NCBI GenBank assembly: GCA_031287575.1
Contig: JAITSV010000041.1
Coordinates: 1-50,142, forward strand
Direction of reading: 5' to 3'
Length of the DNA: 50,142 bases
Source: Desulfovibrio sp.
Lineage (GTDB): Bacteria > Desulfobacterota > Desulfovibrionia > Desulfovibrionales > Desulfovibrionaceae
Below are positions 15,221 through 24,431 of this stretch, in pieces. The position numbers and the translations under genes were made by a program. Every line of letters starts with the position of its first letter. The first letter of the stretch is position 1. The notes below the pieces were generated by a model. That model was not told where the DNA came from. It was given only the letters and a program-made list of their open reading frames with translations, and made no database searches.

Positions 15221-16534
15221 ATGGCGAAACATGCAACCCCCAAGTTGGACCAGCTCGAATCCGGGCCCTGGCCCAGCTTCGTGTCCGACATCAAGCAGGA
15301 AGCTGCTTACCGGGCTGCCAACCCCAAGGGTCTGGACTACCAGATCCCGGTGGACTGCCCCGAAGACCTGCTTGGCGTGCTCGAGCTGTCCTACAACGAG
15401 GGTGAAACCCACTGGAAGCACGGCGGCATCGTGGGCGTGTTCGGTTACGGCGGCGGCGTCATCGGCCGTTACTGTGACCAGCCCGAACAGTTCCCCGGCG
15501 TGGCGCACTTCCACACCGTGCGCGTGAACCAGCCCGCGGCGAAGTACTACCACACCGACTACCTGCGCCAGCTCTGCGACCTGTGGGACCTGCGCGGCTC
15601 CGGCCTGACCAACATGCACGGCTCCACCGGCGACATCGTGCTGCTTGGCACCCAGACCCCGCAGCTTGAAGAACTGTTCTTCGAACTGACCCACAAGATG
15701 AACACCGACCTTGGCGGCTCGGGCTCCAACCTGCGTACGCCCGAATCCTGCCTTGGCATGTCGCGCTGCGAATACGCCTGCTACGACACGCAGGCCTGCT
15801 GCTACGCGCTGACCATGGAATACCAGGACGAACTGCACCGCCCGGCGTTCCCCTACAAGTTCAAGTTCAAGTTCGACGGCTGCCCCAACGGCTGCGTCGC
15901 CTCCATCGCCCGCTCCGACTTCTCGGTCATCGGTACCTGGAAGGACGACATCAAGATCGACCAGGCCGCCGTCAAGGCCTACGTCGGTGGCGAACTGAAG
16001 CCCAACGCCGGCGCCCACTCGGGCCGCGACTGGGGCAAGTTCGACATCGTGGCCGAAGTGGTGGAACGCTGCCCCTCCAAGTGCATCTCCTGGAACGGCT
16101 CCGCCCTGTCCATCAAGACCAGCGAGTGCGTGCGCTGCATGCACTGCATCAACACCATGCCCCGCGCCCTGCGCATCGGTGACGAACGCGGCGCGTCCAT
16201 CCTGGTCGGCGCCAAGGCGCCCGTCCTCGACGGCGCCCAGATGGGTTCGCTGCTGGTTCCCTTCGTGGACGCCAGCGAGCCGTTCGACGAAATCAAGGGT
16301 GTCGTCGAAAAGATCTGGGACTGGTGGATGGAAGAAGGCAAGAACCGCGAGCGTCTGGGCGAGACCATCAAGCGCCTCAGCTTCCAGAAGCTGCTCGAGG
16401 TGACCGAGATCGACCCCGTGGCGCAACACGTGAAGGAGCCCCGCTCCAACCCGTACATCTTCTTCAAGGAAGAAGAAGTGCCCGGCGGCTGGGATCGCGA
16501 CATCACGGAATACCGCAAGAGACACCAGAGATAA
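15221..16534 (+). CDS. dsrA: Dissimilatory sulfite reductase alpha subunit
   Basis: A 437-residue cytosolic subunit of the alpha2beta2 enzyme that reduces sulfite in anaerobic respiration, the last stage of sulfate reduction. The siroheme-[4Fe-4S] ligands are visible as C177-x5-C183 and C221-x3-C225. An inserted ferredoxin domain has C284, C288, C303, C306 and C309 for a second cluster. Length and motif spacing match full-length DsrA. GGAGG lies about seven bases before ATG 15221. It is followed by dsrB after 18 bases. Codon use is strongly biased to C-ending codons, as expected for a highly expressed gene. Confidence 0.98.
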   Translation: MAKHATPKLDQLESGPWPSFVSDIKQEAAYRAANPKGLDYQIPVDCPEDLLGVLELSYNEGETHWKHGGIVGVFGYGGGVIGRYCDQPEQFPGVAHFHTVRVNQPAAKYYHTDYLRQLCDLWDLRGSGLTNMHGSTGDIVLLGTQTPQLEELFFELTHKMNTDLGGSGSNLRTPESCLGMSRCEYACYDTQACCYALTMEYQDELHRPAFPYKFKFKFDGCPNGCVASIARSDFSVIGTWKDDIKIDQAAVKAYVGGELKPNAGAHSGRDWGKFDIVAEVVERCPSKCISWNGSALSIKTSECVRCMHCINTMPRALRIGDERGASILVGAKAPVLDGAQMGSLLVPFVDASEPFDEIKGVVEKIWDWWMEEGKNRERLGETIKRLSFQKLLEVTEIDPVAQHVKEPRSNPYIFFKEEEVPGGWDRDITEYRKRHQR

Positions 16535-16552
16535 GAAGAGGGGTAGCACATC

Positions 16553-17698
16553 ATGGCATTCATCTCTTCCGGGTACAATCCCGAAAAGCCGATGGAAAAC
16601 CGTATCACGGACATCGGCCCCCGCAAGCACGACTCCTTCTTCCCCCCGTTCATCGCCAAGAACTTCGGGAAGTGGCTGTACCATGAAATCCTGGAACCCG
16701 GCGTGCTCATGCACGTCGCCGAATCCGGCGACAAGGTGTACACCGTGCGCATCGGTGCCGCGCGCCTGATGTCGATCACCCACATCCGCGAGATGTGCGA
16801 CATCGCCGACAAGCACTGCGGCGGCTTCCTGCGCTTCACCACCCGCAACAACGTCGAGTTCATGGTCGACACCGAAGCGGGCCTGAAGGCGCTGAAGGAA
16901 GACCTGTCCTCGCGCAAGTTCGCCGGCGGCTCCAACAAGTTCCCCATCGGCGGCACCGGCGCCGGTGTGTCCAACATCGTGCACACCCAGGGCTGGGTGC
17001 ACTGCCACACCCCCGCCACCGACGCTTCCGGCCCGGTCAAGGCGATCATGGATGAAGTCTTCACCGACTTCCAGTCCATGCGTCTGCCCGCCCCGGTCCG
17101 CATCTCGCTGGCCTGCTGCATCAACATGTGCGGCGCGGTGCACTGCTCCGACATCGGCGTGGTGGGCATCCACCGCAAGCCCCCGATGATCGACCACGAA
17201 TGGACCGACCAGCTGTGCGAAATCCCGCTGGCCGTTTCCGCCTGCCCCACCGCCGCCGTGCGTCCCACCAAGGTGGAAGTCGGCGAAAAGAAGCTGAACT
17301 CCATCGCCATCAAGAACGACCGCTGCATGTACTGCGGTAACTGCTACACCATGTGCCCCGCCCTGCCCATCTCCGATGGCGAAGGCGACGGCTGCGTGAT
17401 CATGGTGGGCGGCAAGGTTTCCAACCGCATCTCCATGCCCAAGTTCTCGAAGGTCGTCGTGGCCTACATCCCGAACGAAATGCCGCGCTGGCCCTCGCTG
17501 ACCGCGAAGATCAAGCACATCATCGAGGTGTACGCCGCCAACGCGAACAAGTACGAACGTCTGGGCGAATGGGCCGAGCGCATCGGCTGGGAAAGCTTCT
17601 TCAAGCTGACCGGCCTCGAGTTCACCCACCACCTCATCGACGACTTCCGCGATCCGGCCTACTACACCTGGCGTCAGAGCACCCAGTTCAAGTTCTAA
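16553..17698 (+). CDS. dsrB: Dissimilatory sulfite reductase beta subunit
   Basis: A 381-residue partner of DsrA. The functional siroheme-[4Fe-4S] ligands are C151 (VHCHTPATD), C188-C189 and C193 (CCINMC). The ferredoxin insertion carries C258-x2-C261-x2-C264-x3-C268. The beta subunit hosts the catalytically active siroheme in known DsrAB structures. The start follows GAGGGGTAGCACATC, an adequate ribosome site. It is co-transcribed with dsrA and dsrD. Confidence 0.98.
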   Translation: MAFISSGYNPEKPMENRITDIGPRKHDSFFPPFIAKNFGKWLYHEILEPGVLMHVAESGDKVYTVRIGAARLMSITHIREMCDIADKHCGGFLRFTTRNNVEFMVDTEAGLKALKEDLSSRKFAGGSNKFPIGGTGAGVSNIVHTQGWVHCHTPATDASGPVKAIMDEVFTDFQSMRLPAPVRISLACCINMCGAVHCSDIGVVGIHRKPPMIDHEWTDQLCEIPLAVSACPTAAVRPTKVEVGEKKLNSIAIKNDRCMYCGNCYTMCPALPISDGEGDGCVIMVGGKVSNRISMPKFSKVVVAYIPNEMPRWPSLTAKIKHIIEVYAANANKYERLGEWAERIGWESFFKLTGLEFTHHLIDDFRDPAYYTWRQSTQFKF

Positions 17699-17761
17699 GC
17701 CGGACGGCAACCACATTCCGGGGGCGGGTTTGCCGTCCCCGGATAACCAAAGGGGCTATCC

Positions 17762-17995
17762 ATGGAAGAAGCCAAGAACAAGGTCGTGGAATTCCTGCAG
17801 TCCAAGGCCGGCTCGAAGAGCAAGTTCTACTTCAACGACTTTCTCGACCTGTTCCCCGACAAGGGCCCGCGCGACGTGAAGAAGATCCTCACCGCGCTGG
17901 TGAACGCCGAAGTTCTGGAATACTGGTCCTCCGGCAGCACCACCATGTACGGCCTCAAGGGCGCCGGCAAGCAGGCCGGGGCCGAGGGCGAATAG
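17762..17995 (+). CDS. dsrD: DsrD, activator of sulfite reductase
   Basis: A 77-residue winged-helix protein (VVEFLQSKAGSKSKFYFNDF, then DVKKILTALVNAEVLEYW, with the wing around SSGSTTMYGLKG). DsrD is known in sulfate reducers as an activator of DsrAB rather than a DNA-binding regulator. It starts 63 bases after dsrB with AAAGGGGC upstream. The C-terminal tail is short and Gly-rich. Confidence 0.97.
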   Translation: MEEAKNKVVEFLQSKAGSKSKFYFNDFLDLFPDKGPRDVKKILTALVNAEVLEYWSSGSTTMYGLKGAGKQAGAEGE

Positions 17996-18031
17996 TAGTT
18001 CTCCACGCCGGGGAACTGTTTTTCCGAAAAG

Positions 18032-18065
18032 GCGTATGGACTGCAAGGTTCATACGCTCTTTTCG
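18032..18065 (+). terminator. Terminator after dsrD
   Basis: GCGTATG (18032-18038) pairs with CATACGC (18051-18057), followed by TCTTTTCG. The seven-base stem with a 12-base loop is modest, so some read-through into cbiA is likely. Confidence 0.6.
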
Positions 18066-18146
18066 CATGCACGCCCGCCATGCGCGCCGCGCGCGGCAGC
18101 CACTTTCGTCACCCGCCACCCTGGCCGGGCCCTTCGGCATCATTGC

Positions 18147-19760
18147 ATGAACCTTCCGCGCATCGTCATCGCCGGGCTTTCCGGCGGCTCCGGCAAGACG
18201 CTGGTATCGCTCGGCGTGGTACGCGCCCTTGCGCGCTCCGGCCTTGCGGTAAAGCCCTGCAAGAAGGGCCCGGACTACATCGACGCCTGGTGGCTGGCCC
18301 TGGCCGCCGGGCACCCCGCCACCAACCTGGACCCCTACTTTCTCGATGCGCCCATGCTGCGCTCACTGTTCTGGACGCAGTGCGGGCTGGCGGGCGATGG
18401 CGCCAGGACCGACGCCGCGCCCGGCCCGTCATGGGGCGAACAGCCCGGCCTGCCTGGCCCGTCCGTTCCCTATGACCTCGCCGTCATCGAAGGCAACCGG
18501 GGGCTGTTCGACGGGCGCGACCTGTCCGGCAGCAGCTCCACGGCGGAACTTGCGCGCATCCTCGGGGCGCCGGTGGTTGTGGTGATGGACTGCACCAAGA
18601 TGACCCGCACGGCGGCGGCCATCGTGTCCGGCCTGCGCCACTTCGAGCAGGGCGTGCACATCGCCGGGGTAATCCTGAACCGAACGGCGGGGCCGCGCCA
18701 CCGCGGCGTGCTGCGCGAAACCATCGAGCATTACACCGACGTGCCGGTGTTGGGCATACTGCCCAAGATTGCCGACAATCCCATCCCCGAACGGCACATG
18801 GGCCTCGTTTCCGGCATGGAGCACGAGGCATGCGTGGCCGGGCTGGACCGGGTGGCGGACATCATGGCCGAACACGTGGACCTGCACCGGCTGCGCCAGG
18901 TGGCCTGTGCCGCACCCCCACCGCAGGGTCCGGTGGCCAACCTGTGGTCGCTGCTGCCCGGTGCGGCGCATGCCGCGCCGGAAGGCCCAACCCCGGCCAA
19001 CGCCGATCAGGGCACCGACGTTCCCCATGCGGCGCCCCCCCTCCGCCCGCGCATCGGCTATGTGCACGATGCGGCCCTGTGGTTCTACTACCATGAAAAC
19101 CTGCTGGCCCTGCGCCATGCCGGGGCGGAACTGGTACGCCTTTCGCTGCTCGACGACGCGGAGTGGCCGCAACTGGACGGCCTGTACCTTGGCGGCGGCT
19201 TTCCGGAAACCCTGGCCGCCCCGCTGTCCGCCAACCGGCCGGCCTTGGATCGGCTGCGCGCCCTTTCCGAATCGGGCCTGCCCATCTACGCCGAATGCGG
19301 CGGGTTCATGGTGCTCGGTCGGTCCATCGTCATGGACGGCATCGAGCACCCCATGGCGGACATCTTTCCGGTGCGCACCGTGTTCCACCCAAAGCCCCAG
19401 GGTCTCGGCTACGTGGACGCCGCCGCCGTGCTCGAAAACCCCTTCCATCCTGTAGGCGCCACCTTTCGCGGGCACGAATTCCACTATTCGCGCTGCGTGC
19501 CCTGCGACGCCCCATCCGGGACATCCGGGGCATCCGGGGCATCCGAGGCATCCGGGGGCGCTCCCTCCGTACCCAGCGCCCTGCGGCTCACGGCCCAGTC
19601 CGGCCATGTCACCGGCATGGGCGATGGCCGCGACGGCCTGCTGCTCCGCAATACCCTGGCCGCCTACACTCACATCTTCGCGCCCGCCGTGCCCCACTGG
19701 GCACCCGCCATGGTCCGGGCGGCGCGCGAACACCGGATGGCGCGCGCCTCCAAGGCATGA
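18147..19760 (+). CDS. cbiA: Cobyrinate a,c-diamide synthase family amidase (probable siroheme amidase)
   Basis: A 537-residue two-domain amidotransferase. The N-terminal ATP-binding domain has the P-loop GLSGGSGKT at 10-18 and EGNRGLFDG. The C-terminal glutaminase domain has the nucleophile C384 in YAECGGFMV and the downstream GHEFHYS. CbiA uses glutamine and ATP to amidate acetate side chains of corrin precursors. Its conserved position after dsrABD suggests that it amidates siroheme to siroamide, the form found in Desulfovibrio sulfite reductase (compare DsrN). Either role is possible, since these bacteria also make cobalamin. It starts at 18147, 150 bases after dsrD and beyond a terminator; no strong ribosome site is visible. 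A five-copy 9-base repeat inserts Gly-Ala-Ser residues before the end. Confidence 0.9.
   Translation: MNLPRIVIAGLSGGSGKTLVSLGVVRALARSGLAVKPCKKGPDYIDAWWLALAAGHPATNLDPYFLDAPMLRSLFWTQCGLAGDGARTDAAPGPSWGEQPGLPGPSVPYDLAVIEGNRGLFDGRDLSGSSSTAELARILGAPVVVVMDCTKMTRTAAAIVSGLRHFEQGVHIAGVILNRTAGPRHRGVLRETIEHYTDVPVLGILPKIADNPIPERHMGLVSGMEHEACVAGLDRVADIMAEHVDLHRLRQVACAAPPPQGPVANLWSLLPGAAHAAPEGPTPANADQGTDVPHAAPPLRPRIGYVHDAALWFYYHENLLALRHAGAELVRLSLLDDAEWPQLDGLYLGGGFPETLAAPLSANRPALDRLRALSESGLPIYAECGGFMVLGRSIVMDGIEHPMADIFPVRTVFHPKPQGLGYVDAAAVLENPFHPVGATFRGHEFHYSRCVPCDAPSGTSGASGASEASGGAPSVPSALRLTAQSGHVTGMGDGRDGLLLRNTLAAYTHIFAPAVPHWAPAMVRAAREHRMARASKA
19513..19557. repeat. 9-base tandem repeat, five copies, in cbiA
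   Basis: Five copies of CATCCGGGG (with A at the last or seventh base in two) encode SGTSGASGASEASGG between the GHEFHYS motif and the C-terminal helix. The insertion is in frame. Confidence 0.85.
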
Positions 19761-20096
19761 CGCCTGCCTCCTGACCTCCTCCGGCCTGTCTGCGTGCCCC
19801 CGACAACGCCGCCCCGCCCGCTTCCGCCTGCTGGCTGCGCAGCGCATGCGAAAATGCTTGCGTTGCGCGGCGGCCGGGTTTATTCATCTGCATATCATTA
19901 GCAACGTAATAATATACACGGCAATCATATCCTGCCGCACGGACCATGCACCGCGTACGCCGCGTGTATCGTGCCCGACGTGCCCGCCCCAGTCCGCTGT
20001 TACGCGGCAGTTGCTCCCCCTTGCTTCGGCACCCGCCGATCCTCCGCTTCCTCCTACCCGCAACACGGCGCGCCAGCGCGCCCTCAGGAACCGCAC
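19761..20096. other. Intergenic region with AT-rich patch
   Basis: No gene is seen. An AT-rich patch at 19878-19930 (CATATCATTAG, TAATAATATACAC, AATCATATC) stands out from the GC-rich surroundings and probably carries the promoter, and perhaps an operator, of the downstream outer-membrane gene. No confident -35/-10 pair. Confidence 0.45.
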
Positions 20097-20996
20097 ATGA
20101 TCCGCATTCTCCCGCACCGCGCCCACCGTGGCGCCCACCTCGTACAATCCGCCGCCCTGCTGCTGTGCGCCGCCCTGCTGCTGGGCCTTGCCGCCCATGC
20201 CCATGCCGAAGACAAGGATTTCACCGCCACCGTCACGGGCCGCACCGTGGGCGAGGCGGACATGGACGACGGCGGCTCGGTGGCCGTTACCGAAGCCGGG
20301 GCCAGCCTGCGCTACCGCTGGTTCGGCATCGACTACCTGAACCGCCGCTACGACTGGTCCGACACCGCCAGCCTGCCCTTCGGCAACGGTTCCGATCCGT
20401 GGGAACAGTTGCACATGCTCCGCCTGCGCGCCGACATGTCCGAACAGTTGGGCTTCGGCGGTCTTGGCTGGTTCGCCGGGGCGGGCCTGACCGCCGGATG
20501 GGAAGAGGAAATGGACGACGCCTGGGGCATTTCCGGCTCGGCCGGGCTTACCTGGGCCGTGGGCGGCGTGCGCCTGCGCGGCGGGGTTGCGGCGTCGCTC
20601 CATCCCGTGGGCACGCGCCTGCTGCCCGTGGCCGCCGCAGACTGGGGCAACCAGCACGACCTGGGCTTTTCGGCCACGGTGGGCATTCCGGAAACCATGC
20701 TGCGCTACCGCTCCTCCGACATGTTTTCCTTCCGCGCGGGTGGCCGGATGGAAGGCGACACCTACCGCCTGGCCGACGACAGCCCCGTCGAGCGCGAAGG
20801 CTACATGAAGACCTCGTCCCTGACGCTGGGCGGCTATATCGACATCACCCCGCTCGACGACCTTACCCTGACCGTGGGCGCGGAATACCTGACCCGCCGG
20901 GAAATGCGCGTCTACAATTCCGACGGCGACGAACGGGACACCTACGACCTGGACGACGCCCCCGCCCTGTTCCTGCGTCTGCGCTACGGCTTCTAG
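20097..20996 (+). CDS. Outer-membrane beta-barrel protein, function unknown
   Basis: A 299-residue exported protein. The long signal peptide has hydrophobic core SAALLLCAALLLGLAA and probable cleavage after AHA. The rest is made of alternating strands with Gly and aromatic residues (GLGWFAGAGLTAGWEEE, GVRLRGGVAASLHP) and ends in the sequence RLRYGF with a terminal Phe, the signature for insertion by the Bam complex. I do not recognise a more precise family. AGGAA lies seven bases before ATG 20097. A strong hairpin follows the gene. Confidence 0.75.
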   Translation: MIRILPHRAHRGAHLVQSAALLLCAALLLGLAAHAHAEDKDFTATVTGRTVGEADMDDGGSVAVTEAGASLRYRWFGIDYLNRRYDWSDTASLPFGNGSDPWEQLHMLRLRADMSEQLGFGGLGWFAGAGLTAGWEEEMDDAWGISGSAGLTWAVGGVRLRGGVAASLHPVGTRLLPVAAADWGNQHDLGFSATVGIPETMLRYRSSDMFSFRAGGRMEGDTYRLADDSPVEREGYMKTSSLTLGGYIDITPLDDLTLTVGAEYLTRREMRVYNSDGDERDTYDLDDAPALFLRLRYGF

Positions 20997-21074
20997 CGCG
21001 ATGTCGCGCCCTGCCCGCGCCACTTCCCCTCGATCCATGTGAAGGACGCGGCACCAACGGCGACGTGCACCCCT

Positions 21075-21110
21075 GGCGGCCCCGCGAGATTGACAGCGCG
21101 CGGGGCCGCC
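21075..21110 (+). terminator. Hairpin after the beta-barrel gene
   Basis: GGCGGCCCCGCG (21075-21086) pairs perfectly with CGCGGGGCCGCC (21099-21110). No T-tract follows. Confidence 0.5.
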
Positions 21111-21155
21111 GCATAGGCAAAGAGGATCATCCGAACATTCCGCAACGGGAGCGCC

Positions 21156-21623
21156 ATGCCCAAAACCCCCGTCTACCCCCATGACGCCCCTCTGCCCGGC
21201 GTGCGCACCTCGCACCGGCTGCCCTGGCTGCTCACCGAACTGAACCGGGCCTGGCGGATGCGCCTGGACCAACGGCTGAAGCCGCTGGGCCTTTCCCTGG
21301 CCACCGGCGGCGTGTTGTGGTCGCTGGCGGTGCGCGGCTCACTGACGCAAATCCAGTTGGCCCGGCACATCGGCATCGAAGGGTCGTCCCTTGTCCGTCA
21401 GGTGGACAAGTTGGAGGCGGAAGGGCTCGTCCGGCGCATCCAGAACCCGCAGGACCGCCGCGCCAACCTGCTGGAACTGACGGAAGCCGGGGCGCCGCTG
21501 GCCCAGCGCGTCATTGCCGAGGGCGTTGCCGTGCGCGACGAACTGTACGACGGCATTCCCGACGCCGACCTGGACACCACCATGCGCACCCTGCACCTGC
21601 TGCGCACGCGGCTGCCGGACTGA
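21156..21623 (+). CDS. MarR-family transcriptional regulator
   Basis: A 155-residue winged-helix regulator: dimerisation helix LPWLLTELNRAWRMRLDQRL, recognition region LTQIQLARHIGIEGSSLVRQ, and wing VRRIQNPQDRRANLLELTE with the usual DxR pair. MarR proteins respond to small ligands such as phenolic or oxidant compounds. GGGAG lies about seven bases before the ATG. The transporter 184 bases downstream, on the same strand, is the likely target. Confidence 0.92.
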   Translation: MPKTPVYPHDAPLPGVRTSHRLPWLLTELNRAWRMRLDQRLKPLGLSLATGGVLWSLAVRGSLTQIQLARHIGIEGSSLVRQVDKLEAEGLVRRIQNPQDRRANLLELTEAGAPLAQRVIAEGVAVRDELYDGIPDADLDTTMRTLHLLRTRLPD

Positions 21624-21807
21624 CAGCACGGCGTGCCCGCCACGCACCGTCCGCCATGCCCGTTCTGGCGCGCCAGCCAGCCCCCCTCCCCCCACTCCGT
21701 CCTGCACGGCCTGGACTGAACCCGCATTGGCCCGGCCTGGGTTGTTCAACCAGACCCACCGTGCTACGCAGGGGAGACCAGCGCGACCAGTTCGAGGCCA
21801 CTCCGTC

Positions 21808-23397
21808 ATGTCCACCGCTTCCCCCGCTCCCGGCGATCCTTCGCCGCGCCCGTTGCCCCCCGCGCGCACGGCCCCGACCGCGCTCGACGCACTGGCGCGT
21901 TCACCCCGCCACGTCATCGCCCTGGCCTGCGTGGCTGCGGGTGCCCTGTTGGCTCTCTATCCCCCGGCGGCCCTGCCGCCGCAGGCCGCCCGGCCCGTGG
22001 GACTGGCCGTGGGTGCCATCGGCCTGTGGGTTACCGCCGCCATTCCCGAATACCTCACGGCCCTGCTGTTCTTCCTGCTGGCCATCCTGCTGCGCGCGGC
22101 CCCCGCGGCCACGGTATTCTCCGGATTCCATTCGGCCACCTTCTGGCTGGTCTTCGGCGGGCTGTGCCTGGGGGTTGCCATGCAGCACACCGGCCTTGGC
22201 GCGCGCATGGCCCGAGGACTGCTGGCGCGCACGGGGACAGGCTACACCGCGCTGGTCCGCGGGCTGGTGGCCGTGGGCGTGCTGCTGTCGTTCGTCATGC
22301 CCTCGTCCATGGGGCGCATCGCCCTGCTCATGCCCTTGGCGGTGTCCCTTGCCGGGGCTGCCGGCCACGGACCGGGCAGCGCGCAGCGCACCGGCATCGT
22401 GCTGGCCGCCCTGTTCGGGGCGCTGCAACCGGCCTTCGCCATCCTGCCCGCCAACGTCCCCAACATGATCCTTGCGGGCAGCGCGGAAAACCTGTTCGGG
22501 CACACCCTTACCTACGGGCGCTACCTGCTGCTGCACTTTCCGGTGCTGGGCCTGCTGAAGGCCGTGGCCATCGCGACCGTGGTGCTGCGGCTGTACCCGG
22601 CACCCGCCGCCGGAGATGCGGACGACATGGCGGTGGGGGCGGCGGATGGAGATATGACGCACAACTCCCGGGCACCCATGCCCGGAATGCCCAGCGCTGC
22701 GTCACCCGCCACCGGTGCCGTCCTCCTGGCGACTGCGCCCAGTCCGGCAACCGAGGCCAGTCCGGCAACCGCGATCAGCCAGGCGGAACGGCGGCTGATG
22801 GTGGTGCTGGCCGTGGCCGTGGGGTTGTGGGCCACCGACGCGCTGCACCACGTCTCACCCGCATGGGTCAGCCTGGGGGCTGCGGTGCTCTGCCTGTGGC
22901 CGCCGATGGGCCTTACCGGCAGACAGGCCATCAGCAGGGACATGAGCATGGCGCCGCTGCTGTTCGTGGCGGGCATCATGGGGCTGGGCGCGATGGTGGC
23001 GGCATCGGGCGCGGGCCACCTGCTGGTGCGTACCCTGCTGGACGCACTGCCCCTGGTTCCAGGAGAATCCGCCCGCAATTTCACCGTGCTCACGGTGTAC
23101 GCCATGGTCACCGGGCTGCTCACCACCCTGCCGGGCATCCCCGCCGTGCTCACTCCGCTGGCGGGCGATCTGGCCGCCGCCTCCGGCTTCAGTCTGGAGG
23201 CCGTGCTGATGACCCAGATCGTGGCCATATCGGCCATGTTCCTGCCCTACCAGTCGCCGCCGCTGGTGGTGGCCATGCAACTGGGCGGCGTTCCCTCCGG
23301 CCACACGACCCGCACCTGCCTGCTGCTGGCCGCCATCAACATCCTGGTGCTGCTGCCGCTGGACTACCTGTGGTGGCGCCTGCTTGGCATGTTCTGA
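21808..23397 (+). CDS. SLC13/DASS-type anion transporter
   Basis: A 529-residue inner-membrane carrier with about eleven hydrophobic segments in two halves. The first repeat includes LTALLFFLLAILLRAAP, VLLSFVMPSSMGRIALLMP and ILPANVPNMILAG, the last being the SNT-type substrate/sodium loop. The second includes TTLPGIPAVLTPL and FLPYQSPPLVVAMQLGG. Members carry dicarboxylates, citrate or sulfate with sodium; the substrate here cannot be decided. A central cytosolic linker of about 60 residues (SPATEASPATAIS) has tandem-repeat character. The start at 21808 is the first in-frame ATG giving a short N-terminus; no strong ribosome site is seen. Confidence 0.85.
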   Translation: MSTASPAPGDPSPRPLPPARTAPTALDALARSPRHVIALACVAAGALLALYPPAALPPQAARPVGLAVGAIGLWVTAAIPEYLTALLFFLLAILLRAAPAATVFSGFHSATFWLVFGGLCLGVAMQHTGLGARMARGLLARTGTGYTALVRGLVAVGVLLSFVMPSSMGRIALLMPLAVSLAGAAGHGPGSAQRTGIVLAALFGALQPAFAILPANVPNMILAGSAENLFGHTLTYGRYLLLHFPVLGLLKAVAIATVVLRLYPAPAAGDADDMAVGAADGDMTHNSRAPMPGMPSAASPATGAVLLATAPSPATEASPATAISQAERRLMVVLAVAVGLWATDALHHVSPAWVSLGAAVLCLWPPMGLTGRQAISRDMSMAPLLFVAGIMGLGAMVAASGAGHLLVRTLLDALPLVPGESARNFTVLTVYAMVTGLLTTLPGIPAVLTPLAGDLAAASGFSLEAVLMTQIVAISAMFLPYQSPPLVVAMQLGGVPSGHTTRTCLLLAAINILVLLPLDYLWWRLLGMF

Positions 23398-23489
23398 ATG
23401 GCTGGGCATGTTCTGAACGCCCTCCTCGACACCTGAACGCACGGGCCGATCCGGCAGGTACGCCGCCGCCCACGCCCGGTCTGCCCCCT

Positions 23490-23538
23490 GCCCCCGAAAA
23501 AACACCGACGCCGCCCCCCAGCCGGGGAGCGGCGTCGA
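23490..23538 (-). terminator. Terminator of the HIT-IHF operon
   Basis: Read on the minus strand, CGACGCCGC pairs with GCGGCGTCG and is followed by GTGTTTTTTC (the A run at 23497-23502 on the plus strand). It lies 43 bases downstream of the IHF-like stop and may also stop read-through from the opposite side. Confidence 0.8.
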
Positions 23539-23580
23539 AAACCCTTGCGGCCTGTGGCCGGGCAGGTGCGCGCTGGCGCG

Positions 23581-23874
23581 CTATTCGTCGTTCAGTTCGG
23601 CGCGGAACTTGCGCGACAAACGGAACACCACGACCTTGCGCGGGGGCAGGGTGATGGTTTCGTCGGTCTGCGGGTTGCGCCCCTTGCGGGCCTTCTTGTC
23701 ATAGGCCTCGAACTTGCCGAATCCGCTTATGAGCAGGGCATGATCCTTCTTGATCGCCTGCTTCATGATGCCGAGAAGCGACTCGACAACGCCTTTCACT
23801 TCGGCGCGGTTCCTGTCGGTCTTTTCGTAGATGGCATCGACGATTTCCGCCTTGGTCAGGGTCTTGCCGCTCAT
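23581..23874 (-). CDS. ihfA: Integration host factor alpha-like DNA-bending protein
   Basis: A 97-residue HU/IHF-family protein: LTKAEIVDAIYEKT, the dimer core LISGFGKFEAYDKKARKGRNPQT with the DNA-bending arm around RNPQT, and VVFRLSRKFRAELN. The arm and the K-R-GRNP pattern fit IHF-alpha better than HU. GGAGGACAGT precedes the start. It is the second gene of an operon with HIT (26-base gap) and has its own terminator. Confidence 0.9.
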   Translation of the reverse strand: MSGKTLTKAEIVDAIYEKTDRNRAEVKGVVESLLGIMKQAIKKDHALLISGFGKFEAYDKKARKGRNPQTDETITLPPRKVVVFRLSRKFRAELNDE

Positions 23875-23900
23875 ACTGTCCTCCGGGCCGGTGCTTCCGG

Positions 23901-24320
23901 CTACTCCATGCGTTCCCTGATGGCCTTCGCGAGCGCCTGCATCTCGTCAATGCTGCCGTACTGCCCCTGCGCCCACAGTTCGTGGCCGTCGCCGGGAAAA
24001 CGGGGCACCAGATGCCAATGGACGTGGAACACCACCTGTCCCGCCGTCGCGAAGTTGTTTTGGAATATGTTCAGCCCTTCCGCTCCGGTGGCCTCCATGA
24101 CGGCACGACCAACGCGCTGCTGGGCGGCGATGATGTGTTCGCCGAGCCGCGCGGGCATGTCGAGCACCGTGCGGTGATGTTCCTTGGGAACGATCAGCGC
24201 ATGGCCCCGGTTGACGGGTCCGATGTCCAGAAAGGAAAGCACGTGGTCGTCGGCATAGATTTGCGCGCAGGGAATTTCGCCACGCACTATTCTGCAGAAA
24301 ATGCAATCGGACTGGGACAT
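23901..24320 (-). CDS. HIT-family nucleotide hydrolase
   Basis: A 139-residue protein of the Hint/HIT branch. CIFCRIVRGEIPC near the N-terminus supplies the zinc-type Cys pair, and HVHWHLVPR (about residues 99-107) is the histidine triad. Such enzymes hydrolyse adenosine phosphoramidates or dinucleotides. GGAGAAT lies just ahead of the start. The promoter and a palindrome lie upstream at 24398-24443. Confidence 0.93.
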   Translation of the reverse strand: MSQSDCIFCRIVRGEIPCAQIYADDHVLSFLDIGPVNRGHALIVPKEHHRTVLDMPARLGEHIIAAQQRVGRAVMEATGAEGLNIFQNNFATAGQVVFHVHWHLVPRFPGDGHELWAQGQYGSIDEMQALAKAIRERME

Positions 24321-24397
24321 GGATTCTCCGTCACATGGAACACTTTGAAATCATTCAGCCGCGCGTACCGACGCGCAGCGGCGGGCATGTAACTAGT

Positions 24398-24426
24398 TAT
24401 ATACACAGTCAAAGACGCAACCGCAA
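24398..24426 (-). promoter_or_regulatory. Putative promoter of the HIT-IHF operon
   Basis: On the minus strand TTGCGG (24426-24421), a 17-base spacer and TATATA (24403-24398). The leader to the HIT start is about 70 bases. Confidence 0.5.
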
Positions 24427-24431
24427 GTAAA

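Noticed and set aside
15194-17716. An 840-codon open frame antisense to dsrAB
   Set aside because: It mirrors the codon bias of the real genes; composition is rich in Val, Ala, Gly and His with no family motifs, and it ends with dsrB. DsrA and DsrB motifs on the plus strand are decisive.
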